A stretch of 64,000 nucleotides of DNA from Pelistega suis (GTDB lineage Bacteria > Pseudomonadota > Gammaproteobacteria > Burkholderiales > Burkholderiaceae_B). The first letter of the stretch is position 1; every line of letters begins with the position of its first letter. Under the pieces are notes generated by a model, which did not search any database, was not told the DNA's origin, and worked only from the letters and a program-made list of their open reading frames with translations. Made by a program: the position numbers and the translations under genes. Location: the NCBI RefSeq assembly GCF_013133795.1, contig NZ_JABGBN010000005.1, positions 62,001 through 126,000 of the forward strand, written 5' to 3'. Shown here piece by piece: positions 35,862 through 44,978 of this stretch.

Positions 35862-36410
35862 TTAGCTACTTAATAACCAATACTGAAGAGCAATAATTGT
35901 CTTAGAGTCTCGAATACGCCCTTCTCTCAAAGCGATATACGCTTCCTCTTTGGATAAATACACGTGCCGTACAAATTCATCTTCATCCAGTTGTGCTTGG
36001 CTATTTTTCTGAAGTCCGTCTGCACGATATAGATACAACAGCTCATCACAGAATCCTGCTGCGGTATAAAAGGTATATAGCAGCGTCATTTTCTGCGCCG
36101 TATAAGGTGTTTCTTCGGCTAACTCCCGAAAGGCACATTGTTCTGGCGGCTCACCACTAATATCCAATTTGCCAGCAGGTACTTCTAATAAAATCTCACC
36201 GCCCGCATGACGAAATTGCTCAACCAATATAACCTTATTCTCAGCATTAATCGCCAAAACAGCCACCGCACCGGGATGGCGAACCACCTCACGTCGCCCT
36301 GTTTTGCCATTGGGTAATTGAACAGTATCCACCGACACCTGAATTAACTGCCCATCAAAAACTCGCGTAGACGACAAAAGTTGTTCGCGTAGTGCTAATT
36401 CATCTTTCAT
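35862..36410 (-). CDS. NUDIX hydrolase (ADP-ribose pyrophosphatase-like)
   Basis: A 182-aa protein of the NudF type, with VVRHPGAVAVLAINAENKVILVEQFR before the Nudix box AGKLDISGEPPEQCAFRELAEET. The box has one extra residue before its first glutamate and Pro where the glycine of EExG is expected. The catalytic RELAEE core is intact. It likely hydrolyses ADP-ribose or a related nucleotide sugar. It is 25 nt downstream of the AstE/AspA-type gene. Confidence 0.88.
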   Translation of the reverse strand: MKDELALREQLLSSTRVFDGQLIQVSVDTVQLPNGKTGRREVVRHPGAVAVLAINAENKVILVEQFRHAGGEILLEVPAGKLDISGEPPEQCAFRELAEETPYTAQKMTLLYTFYTAAGFCDELLYLYRADGLQKNSQAQLDEDEFVRHVYLSKEEAYIALREGRIRDSKTIIALQYWLLSS

Positions 36411-36435
36411 GCTTTATCCACTCAGCCTTCAATGA

Positions 36436-37563
36436 TTAAGGCGATAAGCCACCATTGCCGACATCAAATGGGCAAGAAATACTGGCTAATTTACGCTCAC
36501 CCACAGCGACCCTTGCGCCACTTAGCGCAAATACAAAACCATAATGCTCACTTTTTACCGTGATGGACTCCAGCGTAATAGGATTGACGACATCCGCAAG
36601 ATCTTGTCCTGCCGATACCCATTCTCCTTGCTTCACCTTATAAACCACGATACCCGTCATCGGAGCAGGTACATAGTACAAGCCCTCTAAAGGATGGGCT
36701 TCATTGACTAAAGCAGGAACGGGCTCTTGCTTTGGTAAATCAATATAACCTCGACTCCCCAAGAACTGCAAAATACCTTCAGCGTCTTTTTGACCATTTT
36801 CATGCGTCAAATCATATTCGCCACGGAATTCTACGGTTGCACTCACAAAAGCATGTTTATCTATCGCCGCCTCTGGGTAACGTGCCTGCACAGCAGACCA
36901 AAGCGTTGAATACACCTCATCAAAAGAGCTCGCATTGGAATCTGCCGATAGAATCTGGCACTCAGAACCTAGATAAGCCGCCAAAGGTGATAACACCTCC
37001 CACCCTGTCGGTGTCGTATACATATGCAACACAGAAAAGTTATCACAATGCAGGTCCAACACGATATCCGCATCACTACATAAGCGCAATAAATTAAGAT
37101 GCATTGAATGCACATTTGTACTTGGTTGTATATTTGCCAGCAAATTGCCCAAACGCTCACGAATAAGACGGACATTTTCCTTTGCGTCCGAGGTAAATGC
37201 CAATGGATTTTTTTCTAAATCCGCAAGTAAAATATCTTTAATTGGCACCGTATAGAGTCGATTAAAATTCTGCCCCGTCGGCAAATGAAAGCGACCGATA
37301 TGCATATAGTCAATAGACTGTGCCAAGCCTAAAGGATTACACAAAGGCACTAAGACGATATGTGCTTTTAGTCTACCCTCTTGCTCTAGCTTTAATAACG
37401 CTTTATGCAAATGATATGCTGCGAGAGAACCCGGCATTTCATCTGCGTGCAGGCTGGCTTGAATATATACCTTAGGCAAATTCTCATCACCAAAATGCAA
37501 GGCCGTATTATGAGCCTGCATACCCGGTGTCATCCATTCAATAGGAATTAATTCTGTACGCAT
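36436..37563 (-). CDS. Succinylglutamate desuccinylase/aspartoacylase-family zinc hydrolase
   Basis: A 375-aa M14-type metallohydrolase. The zinc site is visible as His and Glu in ASLHADEMPG and His in DLHCDN. The C-terminal domain (MTGIVVYKVKQGEWVSAGQDLADVV) resembles a barrel-sandwich fold. It deacylates an N-acyl amino acid or related amide. It is 10 nt downstream of two polar amino-acid permease genes, so it may process an imported acyl amino acid; the substrate is unknown. Confidence 0.87.
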   Translation of the reverse strand: MRTELIPIEWMTPGMQAHNTALHFGDENLPKVYIQASLHADEMPGSLAAYHLHKALLKLEQEGRLKAHIVLVPLCNPLGLAQSIDYMHIGRFHLPTGQNFNRLYTVPIKDILLADLEKNPLAFTSDAKENVRLIRERLGNLLANIQPSTNVHSMHLNLLRLCSDADIVLDLHCDNFSVLHMYTTPTGWEVLSPLAAYLGSECQILSADSNASSFDEVYSTLWSAVQARYPEAAIDKHAFVSATVEFRGEYDLTHENGQKDAEGILQFLGSRGYIDLPKQEPVPALVNEAHPLEGLYYVPAPMTGIVVYKVKQGEWVSAGQDLADVVNPITLESITVKSEHYGFVFALSGARVAVGERKLASISCPFDVGNGGLSP

Positions 37564-37573
37564 ATATCCACCT

Positions 37574-38287
37574 CTATGTTGAGCTTAACCGACTTTTTAA
37601 ATGGGCTAAATAACGTTTTTCAACCTGTCTAAATGCAAAAACTAAAACAGTATTTAGCACCAAATACAGAACCGCTGCCGCTGCATACGCAATAAACGGC
37701 TCATAATAAGTGCTATTAAAAAAACTCGCTGCCCCCGTAATTTCTACAATAGTTACCGTTGATGCCAACGCTGTTGCATGCATAGTCATAATGACTTCAT
37801 TACTATAGGCTGGTAAAGCACGACGTAAGCTAGACGGTAAAATCACGCGTCGCATGGCCTGCGCCTTACTCATACCATAAGCATAAGCAGCCTCAATCTC
37901 TCCTCGATCGGTATTACGAATCGCCCCAGAGAAAATGACTGTTGAATAAGCGGCCGTATTGAGCGTGAGGGCCGCTAAGACATAAATATAACTACCCTTC
38001 AAAAACTCAAAGCCTGGCTGTTGCATTAATTCACTCACAAAACTCAGACTAGGAATACCAAAATAAAAAATATACAACTGGATTAATAACGGTGTACCCG
38101 TAAAGAAATACACAAATCCGTTAACCACTTTAGCTGCAAGGGTTTTCTTCTTTTGAGCAATCACAGCAAAAGGCACCGCAAGCAACAAGCCACAGAGCAC
38201 CGACACCACCGTTAAGAAAATGGTAATGGGAAGCGCCGCAATACAGTCAAGTAACGCTTGATAGAAAAGCGCTAAACTCTCACTCAT
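37574..38287 (-). CDS. Polar amino acid ABC transporter permease (HisM-like)
   Basis: A 237-aa permease with five helices and the EAA loop ATVTIVEITGAASFFN preceded by YGMSKAQAMRRVILPSSLRRALPAY. It overlaps the partner permease by 8 bp. Belongs to the histidine/arginine/lysine/ornithine subfamily. Confidence 0.92.
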   Translation of the reverse strand: MSESLALFYQALLDCIAALPITIFLTVVSVLCGLLLAVPFAVIAQKKKTLAAKVVNGFVYFFTGTPLLIQLYIFYFGIPSLSFVSELMQQPGFEFLKGSYIYVLAALTLNTAAYSTVIFSGAIRNTDRGEIEAAYAYGMSKAQAMRRVILPSSLRRALPAYSNEVIMTMHATALASTVTIVEITGAASFFNSTYYEPFIAYAAAAVLYLVLNTVLVFAFRQVEKRYLAHLKSRLSST

Positions 38288-38987
38288 AACTTTCCTCCTG
38301 CTTTACCCCTCGTTGATAGTGTTTCTCTAACCAAGCAAATACACGCAAAGAAATAAAAGTAATGGCTAAGAACAATAACGCTGACACCATATTAAATAAG
38401 AACGGCATATGCGTAGAACTTCCTGCTTGATGTGCGATACGTGTCATATCATCGAGACCAATGATAGAAACCAAGGCAGTTGCTTTGGTCAATACCAACC
38501 AGTTATTACGCACCCCCGGAAGTGCGTAACGCATCATCAATGGGAACGTAATACGGCGCAATACGGCAAATGCACTAAACCCATAGGCATAACCGGCCTC
38601 AATCTGACCATAAGGTACAGCTAAAATAGCACCACGGAAAGTTTCCGTAAAATATGCCCCAAAAATAAAGCTTAATGTAAATACACCCGCAAAGAATGGA
38701 CTAATTTCAAATGAACCAATGCCCATCGCCTCAGTTAATGCATTCAAACCAATCTGCGCACTGTAATAGACCATCAACATCCAAATAAGGTCAGGCACTC
38801 CTCGTACAACCGTAGAGTATGCAGTCGCCAACCCTGACAACACCGCACTCTTAGATAAGCGCATGACAGCACCTACTAAGCCAACGAGTACAGAGAGAAC
38901 CAAGGAAAGTACGGCGATTTCTATCGTCAGTACAGCACCGCTCAATATCCTTGGCAAATATTGAGACAAAACAGAAAAATCAAACAT
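38280..38987 (-). CDS. Polar amino acid ABC transporter permease (HisQ-like)
   Basis: Start set at the ATG at 38987 (MFDFSVLSQYLPRIL), giving 235 aa as usual for HisQ; the frame opens at 39083 with an atypical basic N-terminus. EAA motif: YGFSAFAVLRRITFPLMMRYALPG. It forms a heterodimer with the HisM-like permease. It is divergent from the binding-protein gene. No ATPase gene is present here, so the complex must borrow one encoded elsewhere. Confidence 0.9.
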   Translation of the reverse strand: MFDFSVLSQYLPRILSGAVLTIEIAVLSLVLSVLVGLVGAVMRLSKSAVLSGLATAYSTVVRGVPDLIWMLMVYYSAQIGLNALTEAMGIGSFEISPFFAGVFTLSFIFGAYFTETFRGAILAVPYGQIEAGYAYGFSAFAVLRRITFPLMMRYALPGVRNNWLVLTKATALVSIIGLDDMTRIAHQAGSSTHMPFLFNMVSALLFLAITFISLRVFAWLEKHYQRGVKQEESYE

Positions 38988-39116
38988 TGGGCGTCTTTGC
39001 AAAATAAACCGTATGAATTTTAACTCAAGAATAATTTTCTGATAGTATTTTTTAAGGAAAACCGTTATAGTAAATTCATTCATTTTTTATTTTCAATCTT
39101 ACAAAGGAACTTTCTT

Positions 39117-39899
39117 ATGTTATTGAAGAAATCTATCTTAAGCGCTGCGATGTTTGCTATGCTAGCGGTTGGCGCATCAGCTAGTGCGCAAGAACGTGTA
39201 ATTCGTTTTGGTAGCGATGCCACATATCCTCCATTTGAATACACTGCGCCTAATGGCGATATCGTTGGCTTTGATATCGACCTAGCTAAAGCAATGTGCG
39301 AAAAGCTACAAGCAAAATGTACTTTCCAAAACCAAGCATGGGACGGCATTATCCCTGCCCTACGCGCTAAGAAATTTGACGTGATTGCTTCTTCTATGAG
39401 CATCACAGAAGAGCGTAAAAAAGCGGTAGCCTTCACTCAAAAACTATGGACAACACCAAATCCATTAATTGGTAAAGAAGGTCTTAAAGCAGACACGACT
39501 CCTGAGGGTACAAAGGGTCTAGATTTAGGTATCCAACAAGGTACTATTCAAGACAAATATGCGACAAAATACTTCAAAGATGCAAACATCAAACGCTACA
39601 AAACTTTTGAAGATGCCATTAAAGACTTAGTAACAGGTCGCGTACAAGCCGTATTTGCAGATAACGGTGTAGCAGACGAATTCTTAGCTAGCCCAAGTGG
39701 TAAAGGCTTTGCGATTATCGGCACACCATTACCATCGTCTGCAGACCGTGAGATTTTCGGTCTAGGTACAGGTTTTGCTGTTCGTAAAGAAGACACAAAA
39801 CTTCTTGAAGACTTAAACCGTGCCTTTGATGAAATCCGTGCTGACGGTACATACGACAAGATTGCTAAACAATATTTCAAGTACGACGTATATAACTAA
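39117..39899 (+). CDS. Periplasmic polar amino acid-binding protein (HisJ/ArgT/ArtJ-like)
   Basis: A 260-aa protein with a cleavable signal peptide (cut near ASA-QE at about residue 24) and the SBP family 3 signature GFDIDLAKAMCEKLQAKC. Other motifs: SMSITEERKKAVAFT and GIQQGTIQDKYA. It captures a basic or polar amino acid in the periplasm for the divergent permeases. A good ribosome binding site (AAAGGAA) precedes the ATG. Confidence 0.93.
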   Translation: MLLKKSILSAAMFAMLAVGASASAQERVIRFGSDATYPPFEYTAPNGDIVGFDIDLAKAMCEKLQAKCTFQNQAWDGIIPALRAKKFDVIASSMSITEERKKAVAFTQKLWTTPNPLIGKEGLKADTTPEGTKGLDLGIQQGTIQDKYATKYFKDANIKRYKTFEDAIKDLVTGRVQAVFADNGVADEFLASPSGKGFAIIGTPLPSSADREIFGLGTGFAVRKEDTKLLEDLNRAFDEIRADGTYDKIAKQYFKYDVYN

Positions 39900-39956
39900 T
39901 TAACTCATATATCTTAGGTTATTGCTGCTCAAGCTATCTACGAGCAGCCATTCTCT

Positions 39957-39995
39957 AAAAGGCCGTATCGCTCTACTAGTGATACGGCTTTTCTC
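39957..39995 (+). terminator. Terminator of the amino acid-binding protein gene
   Basis: AAAAGGCCGTATC pairs with GATACGGCTTTT around an 11-nt loop. A smaller CTGCTC/GAGCAG hairpin precedes it. Confidence 0.87.
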
Positions 39996-40051
39996 TTAAG
40001 ATTTCCTTAAACTTTACTTAAGATAGCCTTAAGCTTGTTTTGTTTTAATAA
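39995..40051 (+). promoter_or_regulatory. Four-fold PmrA/BasR-type box with promoter, no obvious gene downstream
   Basis: CTTAAG/CTTAAA half-sites at 39995, 40006, 40017 and 40028, each exactly 11 bp apart (YTTAAK-N5 repeats as bound by PmrA). After the last half-site come 12 nt and then TAATAA at 40046-40051. The eptA promoter has the same 12-nt distance to TAATTA. It points rightwards into a 100-bp region lacking a credible ORF. Confidence 0.65.
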
Positions 40052-40057
40052 CATCCA

Positions 40058-40152
40058 TGGCAAAGTCCATAAAGACTACTTGCTAACCACGATTTTAATT
40101 TACGCTCCTATCCATAATATGACCCTCACCTAGCCTAGCCATGCTAGGCTAG
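40058..40152 (+). ncRNA. Possible transcript downstream of the orphan PmrA-type promoter
   Basis: From the predicted start near 40058 the only ORF is 9 codons. At 40130-40152 CTAGCCTAGC and GCTAGGCTAG form a perfect 10-bp hairpin with a 3-nt loop but no T-run follows. It could be a small RNA or an antisense to the 3' end of the convergent DUF1275 gene. Weakly supported. Confidence 0.3.
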
Positions 40153-40157
40153 TCACA

Positions 40158-41096
40158 TCATATCCCTGGTCTAGCAACCTCGTCATCACTCAATCCGCGT
40201 TCATTAACCTCTTCTTGCTGCTCCTGAACCTCGGCTAATTCCTCTGCCTCAGCCATCTCTGCTGTAGTTGGCACTTGATTACTATCCTCAGATTGCTTCA
40301 AAATAACGGGTGGTTCATTAAACACTGCCCATAGCGATTTTATATCATCAATAATGGGACCTGCCGCTAGATACACTAGGATACTCGCCACGGCACACGT
40401 AAAAACAAAACCAAAAGTTTTAAATCCATACGCACCTATTACCCCACCGATAAAAAACAATACCAACACTTCCAGTAATAACTTAAATTTCTTCTTATTT
40501 GATTGAACCGGTTGAATACTAGGATCCTGACGACTGGCCCTATTCCAATAAAAGGCCTTGCCTAGTTCAATACCAATATCTGTAACGGTTCCCGTAATAT
40601 GTGTTGAGCGTAAAGCATATTGTGAAATATCTGTGATAATGGCGTTTTGTAGACCCATGATATAGCATAAAGTGGCCACCGTCAGCGATGTCCAGAGCCA
40701 ATCAAAATCCCATTTAATACCGTCCAACAAACCAAAAAACATCAATGCGCCAGCCTCAATCAAAATAGGCAAAGCATACTCACTCTGCAAATAACGATGG
40801 CGTGCAAAGTTAATAATCACCGATGTACTCGCTGAGCCTGCAATAAAGGCCAGTAACGCACCAAATCCCCATAATAAAGTACTCACGTCACCCAATGCCA
40901 CCATATCTGACATATGCGAAACAATACCGGACATATGCGAGGTGTATTGTTGGACAGCCAAGAAACCGCCGGCATTAATCGCCCCCGCCACAAAAGATAA
41001 AAAACACGCCAACTCTGCATTGGCAGATCGCGTTCTTACCTTACCCGTCAAACGTCGAGAATAGTTTAGCAACATAACGATTTTCTCAAATATCAA
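40158..41096 (-). CDS. DUF1275 (YoaK) family membrane protein
   Basis: A 312-aa protein with about six hydrophobic helices (ECFLSFVAGAINAGGFLAVQQYTSHMSG-type start read as ACFLSFVAGAINAGGFLAVQ). The DUF1275 signature QYTSHMSGIVSHMSD and the ITGTVTDIGIELG loop are present. The acidic cytoplasmic tail (about 45 residues rich in E and Q) is longer than usual. Function unknown; possibly a transporter. It is divergent from bioB. Confidence 0.85.
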   Translation of the reverse strand: MIFEKIVMLLNYSRRLTGKVRTRSANAELACFLSFVAGAINAGGFLAVQQYTSHMSGIVSHMSDMVALGDVSTLLWGFGALLAFIAGSASTSVIINFARHRYLQSEYALPILIEAGALMFFGLLDGIKWDFDWLWTSLTVATLCYIMGLQNAIITDISQYALRSTHITGTVTDIGIELGKAFYWNRASRQDPSIQPVQSNKKKFKLLLEVLVLFFIGGVIGAYGFKTFGFVFTCAVASILVYLAAGPIIDDIKSLWAVFNEPPVILKQSEDSNQVPTTAEMAEAEELAEVQEQQEEVNERGLSDDEVARPGI

Positions 41097-41228
41097 AAAC
41101 TTCGGTTAATTTCTGTTATTTCTCAATAAATATACACCTTGACAAAACAAAATTAAAATTGCTTAGCCACTTGCCTTTATTTACTATGAGCATTATTTAT
41201 GATGTCATGATAAGAGGCTTAGGAGACT

Positions 41229-42194
41229 ATGGATACCATTGCTGTGTCAAGAACAAAACAAGAAAAATGGACAACCAAACAAGTGCAGGCACTTTTTGAA
41301 TTACCTTTTATGGATTTATTATATCAAGCTCAACAAGTTCATCGTGAGCATCATCATCCTCATAAGGTACAACTTTCTAGCTTGCTCTCCATTAAAACAG
41401 GGGGCTGTCCTGAGGACTGTAAATATTGCCCTCAATCGGCACGCTACAACACGGATGTAGAGCGTGAGCGTCTACTTGCCATTCAAGAGGTTGTCAAATC
41501 GGCTCAAGCCGCCAAAGACAATGGTGCCTCGCGTTTTTGCATGGGCGCTGCTTGGCGAGGCCCCAAAGAACACCAGCTAGAAGACGTCATGGAAATGATT
41601 CGCCAAGTGAAAGCGATGGGCTTAGAAACTTGTGTTACCCTCGGCATGCTTAAAGAAGGGCAAGCAGAAAAACTAAAAGAAGCGGGTTTAGACTATTACA
41701 ACCATAACCTTGATACTTCACCCGAGTTTTACGGTGAAATTATTACGACGCGGACCTACCAAGATCGTCTTGATACCTTAGAACGAGTCCGCAATGCTGG
41801 CATTAAAGTCTGCTGTGGAGGCATTGTTGGCTTAGGCGAATCTCGTGCACAACGCGCAGGCTTACTGAGTCAGCTTGCCAATTTAAATCCTCCTCCTGAA
41901 TCCGTACCGATTAATCAACTCGTTAAAGTTGCTGGCACACCACTTGCAGAAACCGAAGATTTAGACGAATTCGAATTTATCCGTACTATTGCGGTAGCTC
42001 GCATTATTATGCCTAAGTCCAATGTTCGTCTATCGGCAGGACGTGAGCAAATGTCTGATGGCACGCAAGCACTTTGTTTCTTGGCTGGTGCGAATTCTAT
42101 CTTCTATGGAGAAGAACTATTAACCACCGCCAATCCTCGTGTAGAAGCAGACAAAAACCTTATGTCTCGTTTAGACTTAATACCTAATCTCTAA
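41229..42194 (+). CDS. bioB: Biotin synthase
   Basis: A 321-aa radical-SAM enzyme with [16 protein letters not shown] (4Fe-4S cysteines). The 2Fe-2S site ligands are in the regions RFCMGAA, ETCVTLG and [12 protein letters not shown], and the arginine of [10 protein letters not shown] is the fourth ligand. It inserts sulfur into dethiobiotin. No other bio genes and no recognisable BirA operator were seen here. The ribosome binding site is AGGAG, and a terminator follows. Confidence 0.97.
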   Translation: MDTIAVSRTKQEKWTTKQVQALFELPFMDLLYQAQQVHREHHHPHKVQLSSLLSIKTGGCPEDCKYCPQSARYNTDVERERLLAIQEVVKSAQAAKDNGASRFCMGAAWRGPKEHQLEDVMEMIRQVKAMGLETCVTLGMLKEGQAEKLKEAGLDYYNHNLDTSPEFYGEIITTRTYQDRLDTLERVRNAGIKVCCGGIVGLGESRAQRAGLLSQLANLNPPPESVPINQLVKVAGTPLAETEDLDEFEFIRTIAVARIIMPKSNVRLSAGREQMSDGTQALCFLAGANSIFYGEELLTTANPRVEADKNLMSRLDLIPNL

Positions 42195-42211
42195 TTGACT
42201 AAATGTCTAAC

Positions 42212-42240
42212 GTCAGGTTTATCTAAAACCTGACTTTTTT
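42212..42240 (+). terminator. Terminator after bioB
   Basis: GTCAGGTTT pairs with AAACCTGAC, followed by six T, in the short gap before the EamA-type gene. Confidence 0.88.
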
Positions 42241-42255
42241 ATTTATCACATCACC

Positions 42256-43104
42256 ATGAACTATCTTATTTTCAGCGTACTATGTAGTGTTATCGTGTCA
42301 GTTTTACTTAAAATTGCACGTCGAAATCAGGTGGATATTAAACAAGCCATCGCTTTTAACTATGTGACCGCCGTCACGCTCACTTGGTTTATCCTAAATC
42401 CTGCCTTACCGTCACAAGCCGACAATCAACCTTGGCTCTTATTTCTAGCACTAGGGGTTTTATTACCTACCATCTTTGTGGCGATGTCTCGTGCCGTAGA
42501 AACAGCGGGTATTGTCCGCTCTGACGCGGCTCAGCGCTTATCTCTCTTTATTCCTATCCTCGCCTCATTTACCATTTTTGCTGAGGCAATCTCGACCCCT
42601 AGACTTATCAGCTTAGCCGTGGCATTTGTTGCGCTATTTTGCTTATTACATAAGCCCATCCATGACAAAGAAAAAAATCAATATGCCGCCATTTTCTTAT
42701 TCCTTGTCTGGATAGGCTATGGGGTGATTGATATTCTCTTTAAGCAAATGGCAAAAACAGGTACAGCTTTCCCTACTGGGCTGACCATTACATTTACCTT
42801 AGCCGGTATTTTAATGTTTGCCTATCTGTTACTCACTCGTACTCGTTTTAATCTTCAGTCGATTGTGGCTGGCCTTATTCTTGGTCTTTTTAATTTCGGC
42901 AATATCCTCTTTTATATCCGTGCCCATCAGGTCTTTAAAGATAATCCTACACTAGTCTTTACCACCATGAATATTGGTGTTATCAGTTTGGGCACACTAG
43001 TAGGTGCATTAATCTTCAAAGAAAAAATTTCCCGTATCAATGCACTCGGTATCATCTTAGCCATTGCGGCAGTTTACTTACTCTATTTCTGGGCAATGCG
43101 TTAA
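42256..43104 (+). CDS. EamA/DMT-superfamily transporter
   Basis: A 282-aa protein with about ten hydrophobic helices in two homologous halves; the C-terminal half ends in GTLVGALIFKEKISRINALGIILAIAAVYLLYF, the typical EamA ending. Probably a metabolite exporter; substrate unknown. It lies between the bioB terminator and a bidirectional terminator, so it is probably monocistronic. Confidence 0.87.
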   Translation: MNYLIFSVLCSVIVSVLLKIARRNQVDIKQAIAFNYVTAVTLTWFILNPALPSQADNQPWLLFLALGVLLPTIFVAMSRAVETAGIVRSDAAQRLSLFIPILASFTIFAEAISTPRLISLAVAFVALFCLLHKPIHDKEKNQYAAIFLFLVWIGYGVIDILFKQMAKTGTAFPTGLTITFTLAGILMFAYLLLTRTRFNLQSIVAGLILGLFNFGNILFYIRAHQVFKDNPTLVFTTMNIGVISLGTLVGALIFKEKISRINALGIILAIAAVYLLYFWAMR

Positions 43105-43124
43105 TTCATCAGCACTTATACATT

Positions 43125-43160
43125 AAAAAGGCGGCTACCTGTCATAGATAGCCGCCTTTA
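43125..43160. terminator. Bidirectional terminator between the EamA gene and eptA
   Basis: AAAGGCGGCTA pairs with TAGCCGCCTTT, flanked by A-run and T-run; shared by two convergent genes. Confidence 0.88.
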
Positions 43161-43176
43161 CTGATAACCGCCTTAC

Positions 43177-44808
43177 TTACTTCTTACATTCACTTAAAAT
43201 ATCCAAATCTTTGTTATACACAGATAAACCTAAATCCAAATCACTTACCGCCACCATAGAATGGAAGAAGTTATCATGCGAATAAGTCTTGCTGGCTGCA
43301 TTATTGCGCAAGCATGTCATATCGTAGGGTTTGTTTTCTTTCCAAGTTGGTGAGAACCAAAATACCATAGGCACTTTTGTCTGATACTCAGGTGCAATGG
43401 CATAAGGGGTACCGTGAAGATAAATACCATCTTCGCCCAAAGACTCACCATGATCAGCAAGATAGGCCACCGCCGACTTCCACTCTGGATGTTTTTCCAT
43501 GCGTGTAATCACTTGATCTATCAACTGGTCAGCATACACAATAGTATTGTCATACGTATTGCTTAGCTGCTCATTAGAGCAACGATTAATTTCGTTCGTA
43601 TCACACGTTGGCGTAAAGACCTTTTCCTTATCCGTATAGCGCTCAAAATAGGTGGGGCCATGGCTGCCCATTGTATGCAAAACAACCAATAAGTCTTTAT
43701 CGCTAGGTTTCTCTAATGCCTTATCTAATTCACCTAATAGGGCATTATCTAAACATACATCATTACGGCAAAACTCGGGCAAGTCTAGTAACATGACATT
43801 AATGTTTGGTGTATTTTGGCAAACGCCTTTACAACTACTATTATTGTTTAGCCATAAAATCTCTACCCCCGCACGTTGTAGCATATCCAATAAATTATCT
43901 TGTTTGGCGGCTTTTGTTCCTTTAAACTCACTTCTAGTCAATGTGGAGAAAATACAGGGTACCGACGTAGCTGTCGCTGTACCACAGCTATTTACATCTT
44001 TAAAATTAATAATCTCATCACCACGTGCGGCAAGTTTCGGTGTTGTTTGGCGTGCATAACCATTTAAGCCCCAGTTTTGTGCACGTGTCGTCTCACCCAA
44101 TACAATCACGGTCACATTACGCTTACTATCAGATTTTGATAGTTTCGCATCCAAGCCTTGCTCCATATAAGGCGTATTATCACGATAATAGTGGCGCACT
44201 TTCTTAATGGCAGACTCAACAAAATTAGAGGGCGTAATCAAATAGTGCAAACTCTTATTGTTCCGGAAGAACGAAGCATAGTCTTGATAAAAGAAACGTG
44301 CCACACCCAGAATAGCTAAGGCAAACACTAAAATGGCACCTACTCTGTACAATAGCTCTTTCCACCATGTTTTATACTCAATTTTCACCAAGCAATACAA
44401 AACGGCTGGCACAATCCCTAAAAAGAAAACCCAACAAAGATAAGGAACCGTCAGTAAACGAAAACTCTCTGCCGCATCCGTCTCTAATACATTGGTCAAC
44501 ATATCTACATCAAAGTAGACATTAAAGAACAATGAGTTATAACTAATCGCCGCACTAATCACAATCAACAAAGGCACAATGACCTTATGCACAAAAGGCA
44601 GAGACAGTACGGTTAAAATAATATTAATCGCACAGAAATACACCAATGGAAGGGTATATAAAAAATAGTCCATTGAAGTACCGCCAAACGGCTGCAATTC
44701 CAATACTTTACGGAAGAATGCGATATTTAACGCAACCGTAAAATATAAAGAGACTAACAGAATAAGTTTTGTGGAAGACATTTTCCACTGAGGAAGAGAA
44801 AGACGCAT
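43177..44808 (-). CDS. eptA: Lipid A phosphoethanolamine transferase
   Basis: A 543-aa protein: five N-terminal helices, then a periplasmic sulfatase-fold domain starting VIVLGETTRAQNWGLNGYARQTTP. The nucleophilic threonine is in NSCGTATATSVPC; conserved cysteines form disulfides (SCKGVCQ, DVC, TCDTNEINRC); ADHGESLGE binds zinc. It adds phosphoethanolamine to lipid A, lowering negative charge and conferring polymyxin tolerance. A PmrA-type box sits 118 bp upstream of its start. Confidence 0.94.
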   Translation of the reverse strand: MRLSLPQWKMSSTKLILLVSLYFTVALNIAFFRKVLELQPFGGTSMDYFLYTLPLVYFCAINIILTVLSLPFVHKVIVPLLIVISAAISYNSLFFNVYFDVDMLTNVLETDAAESFRLLTVPYLCWVFFLGIVPAVLYCLVKIEYKTWWKELLYRVGAILVFALAILGVARFFYQDYASFFRNNKSLHYLITPSNFVESAIKKVRHYYRDNTPYMEQGLDAKLSKSDSKRNVTVIVLGETTRAQNWGLNGYARQTTPKLAARGDEIINFKDVNSCGTATATSVPCIFSTLTRSEFKGTKAAKQDNLLDMLQRAGVEILWLNNNSSCKGVCQNTPNINVMLLDLPEFCRNDVCLDNALLGELDKALEKPSDKDLLVVLHTMGSHGPTYFERYTDKEKVFTPTCDTNEINRCSNEQLSNTYDNTIVYADQLIDQVITRMEKHPEWKSAVAYLADHGESLGEDGIYLHGTPYAIAPEYQTKVPMVFWFSPTWKENKPYDMTCLRNNAASKTYSHDNFFHSMVAVSDLDLGLSVYNKDLDILSECKK

Positions 44809-44907
44809 TACCGATGCCTGATATAAAAGAGTGTTATTTTTAATTTAAAGAAATCAAAAAATAGTTTTTTAATATCAATAAATTACTTTTATTATTGATA
44901 ACTCTTT

Positions 44908-44942
44908 TAATTAGACCATAGTAAGCTTAAGGCAATCTTAAG
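44908..44942 (-). promoter_or_regulatory. PmrA/BasR-type box and promoter of eptA
   Basis: CTTAAG at 44937-44942 and 44926-44931 (11-bp period), then 12 nt and TAATTA (44913-44908) on the minus strand. This matches the known PmrA consensus YTTAAK-N5-YTTAAK, with the downstream half-site in the -35 region. Confidence 0.72.
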
Positions 44943-44978
44943 CTTAGTCTAGACATGGTTGCACTATCACAGAAAACG

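Noticed and set aside
39080-39436. Minus-strand ORF over the amino acid-binding protein gene
   Set aside because: Shadow of a clear periplasmic binding protein with signal peptide on the plus strand.
41100-41228. BirA operator upstream of bioB
   Set aside because: No TTGTAAACC-type inverted repeat could be found by eye.
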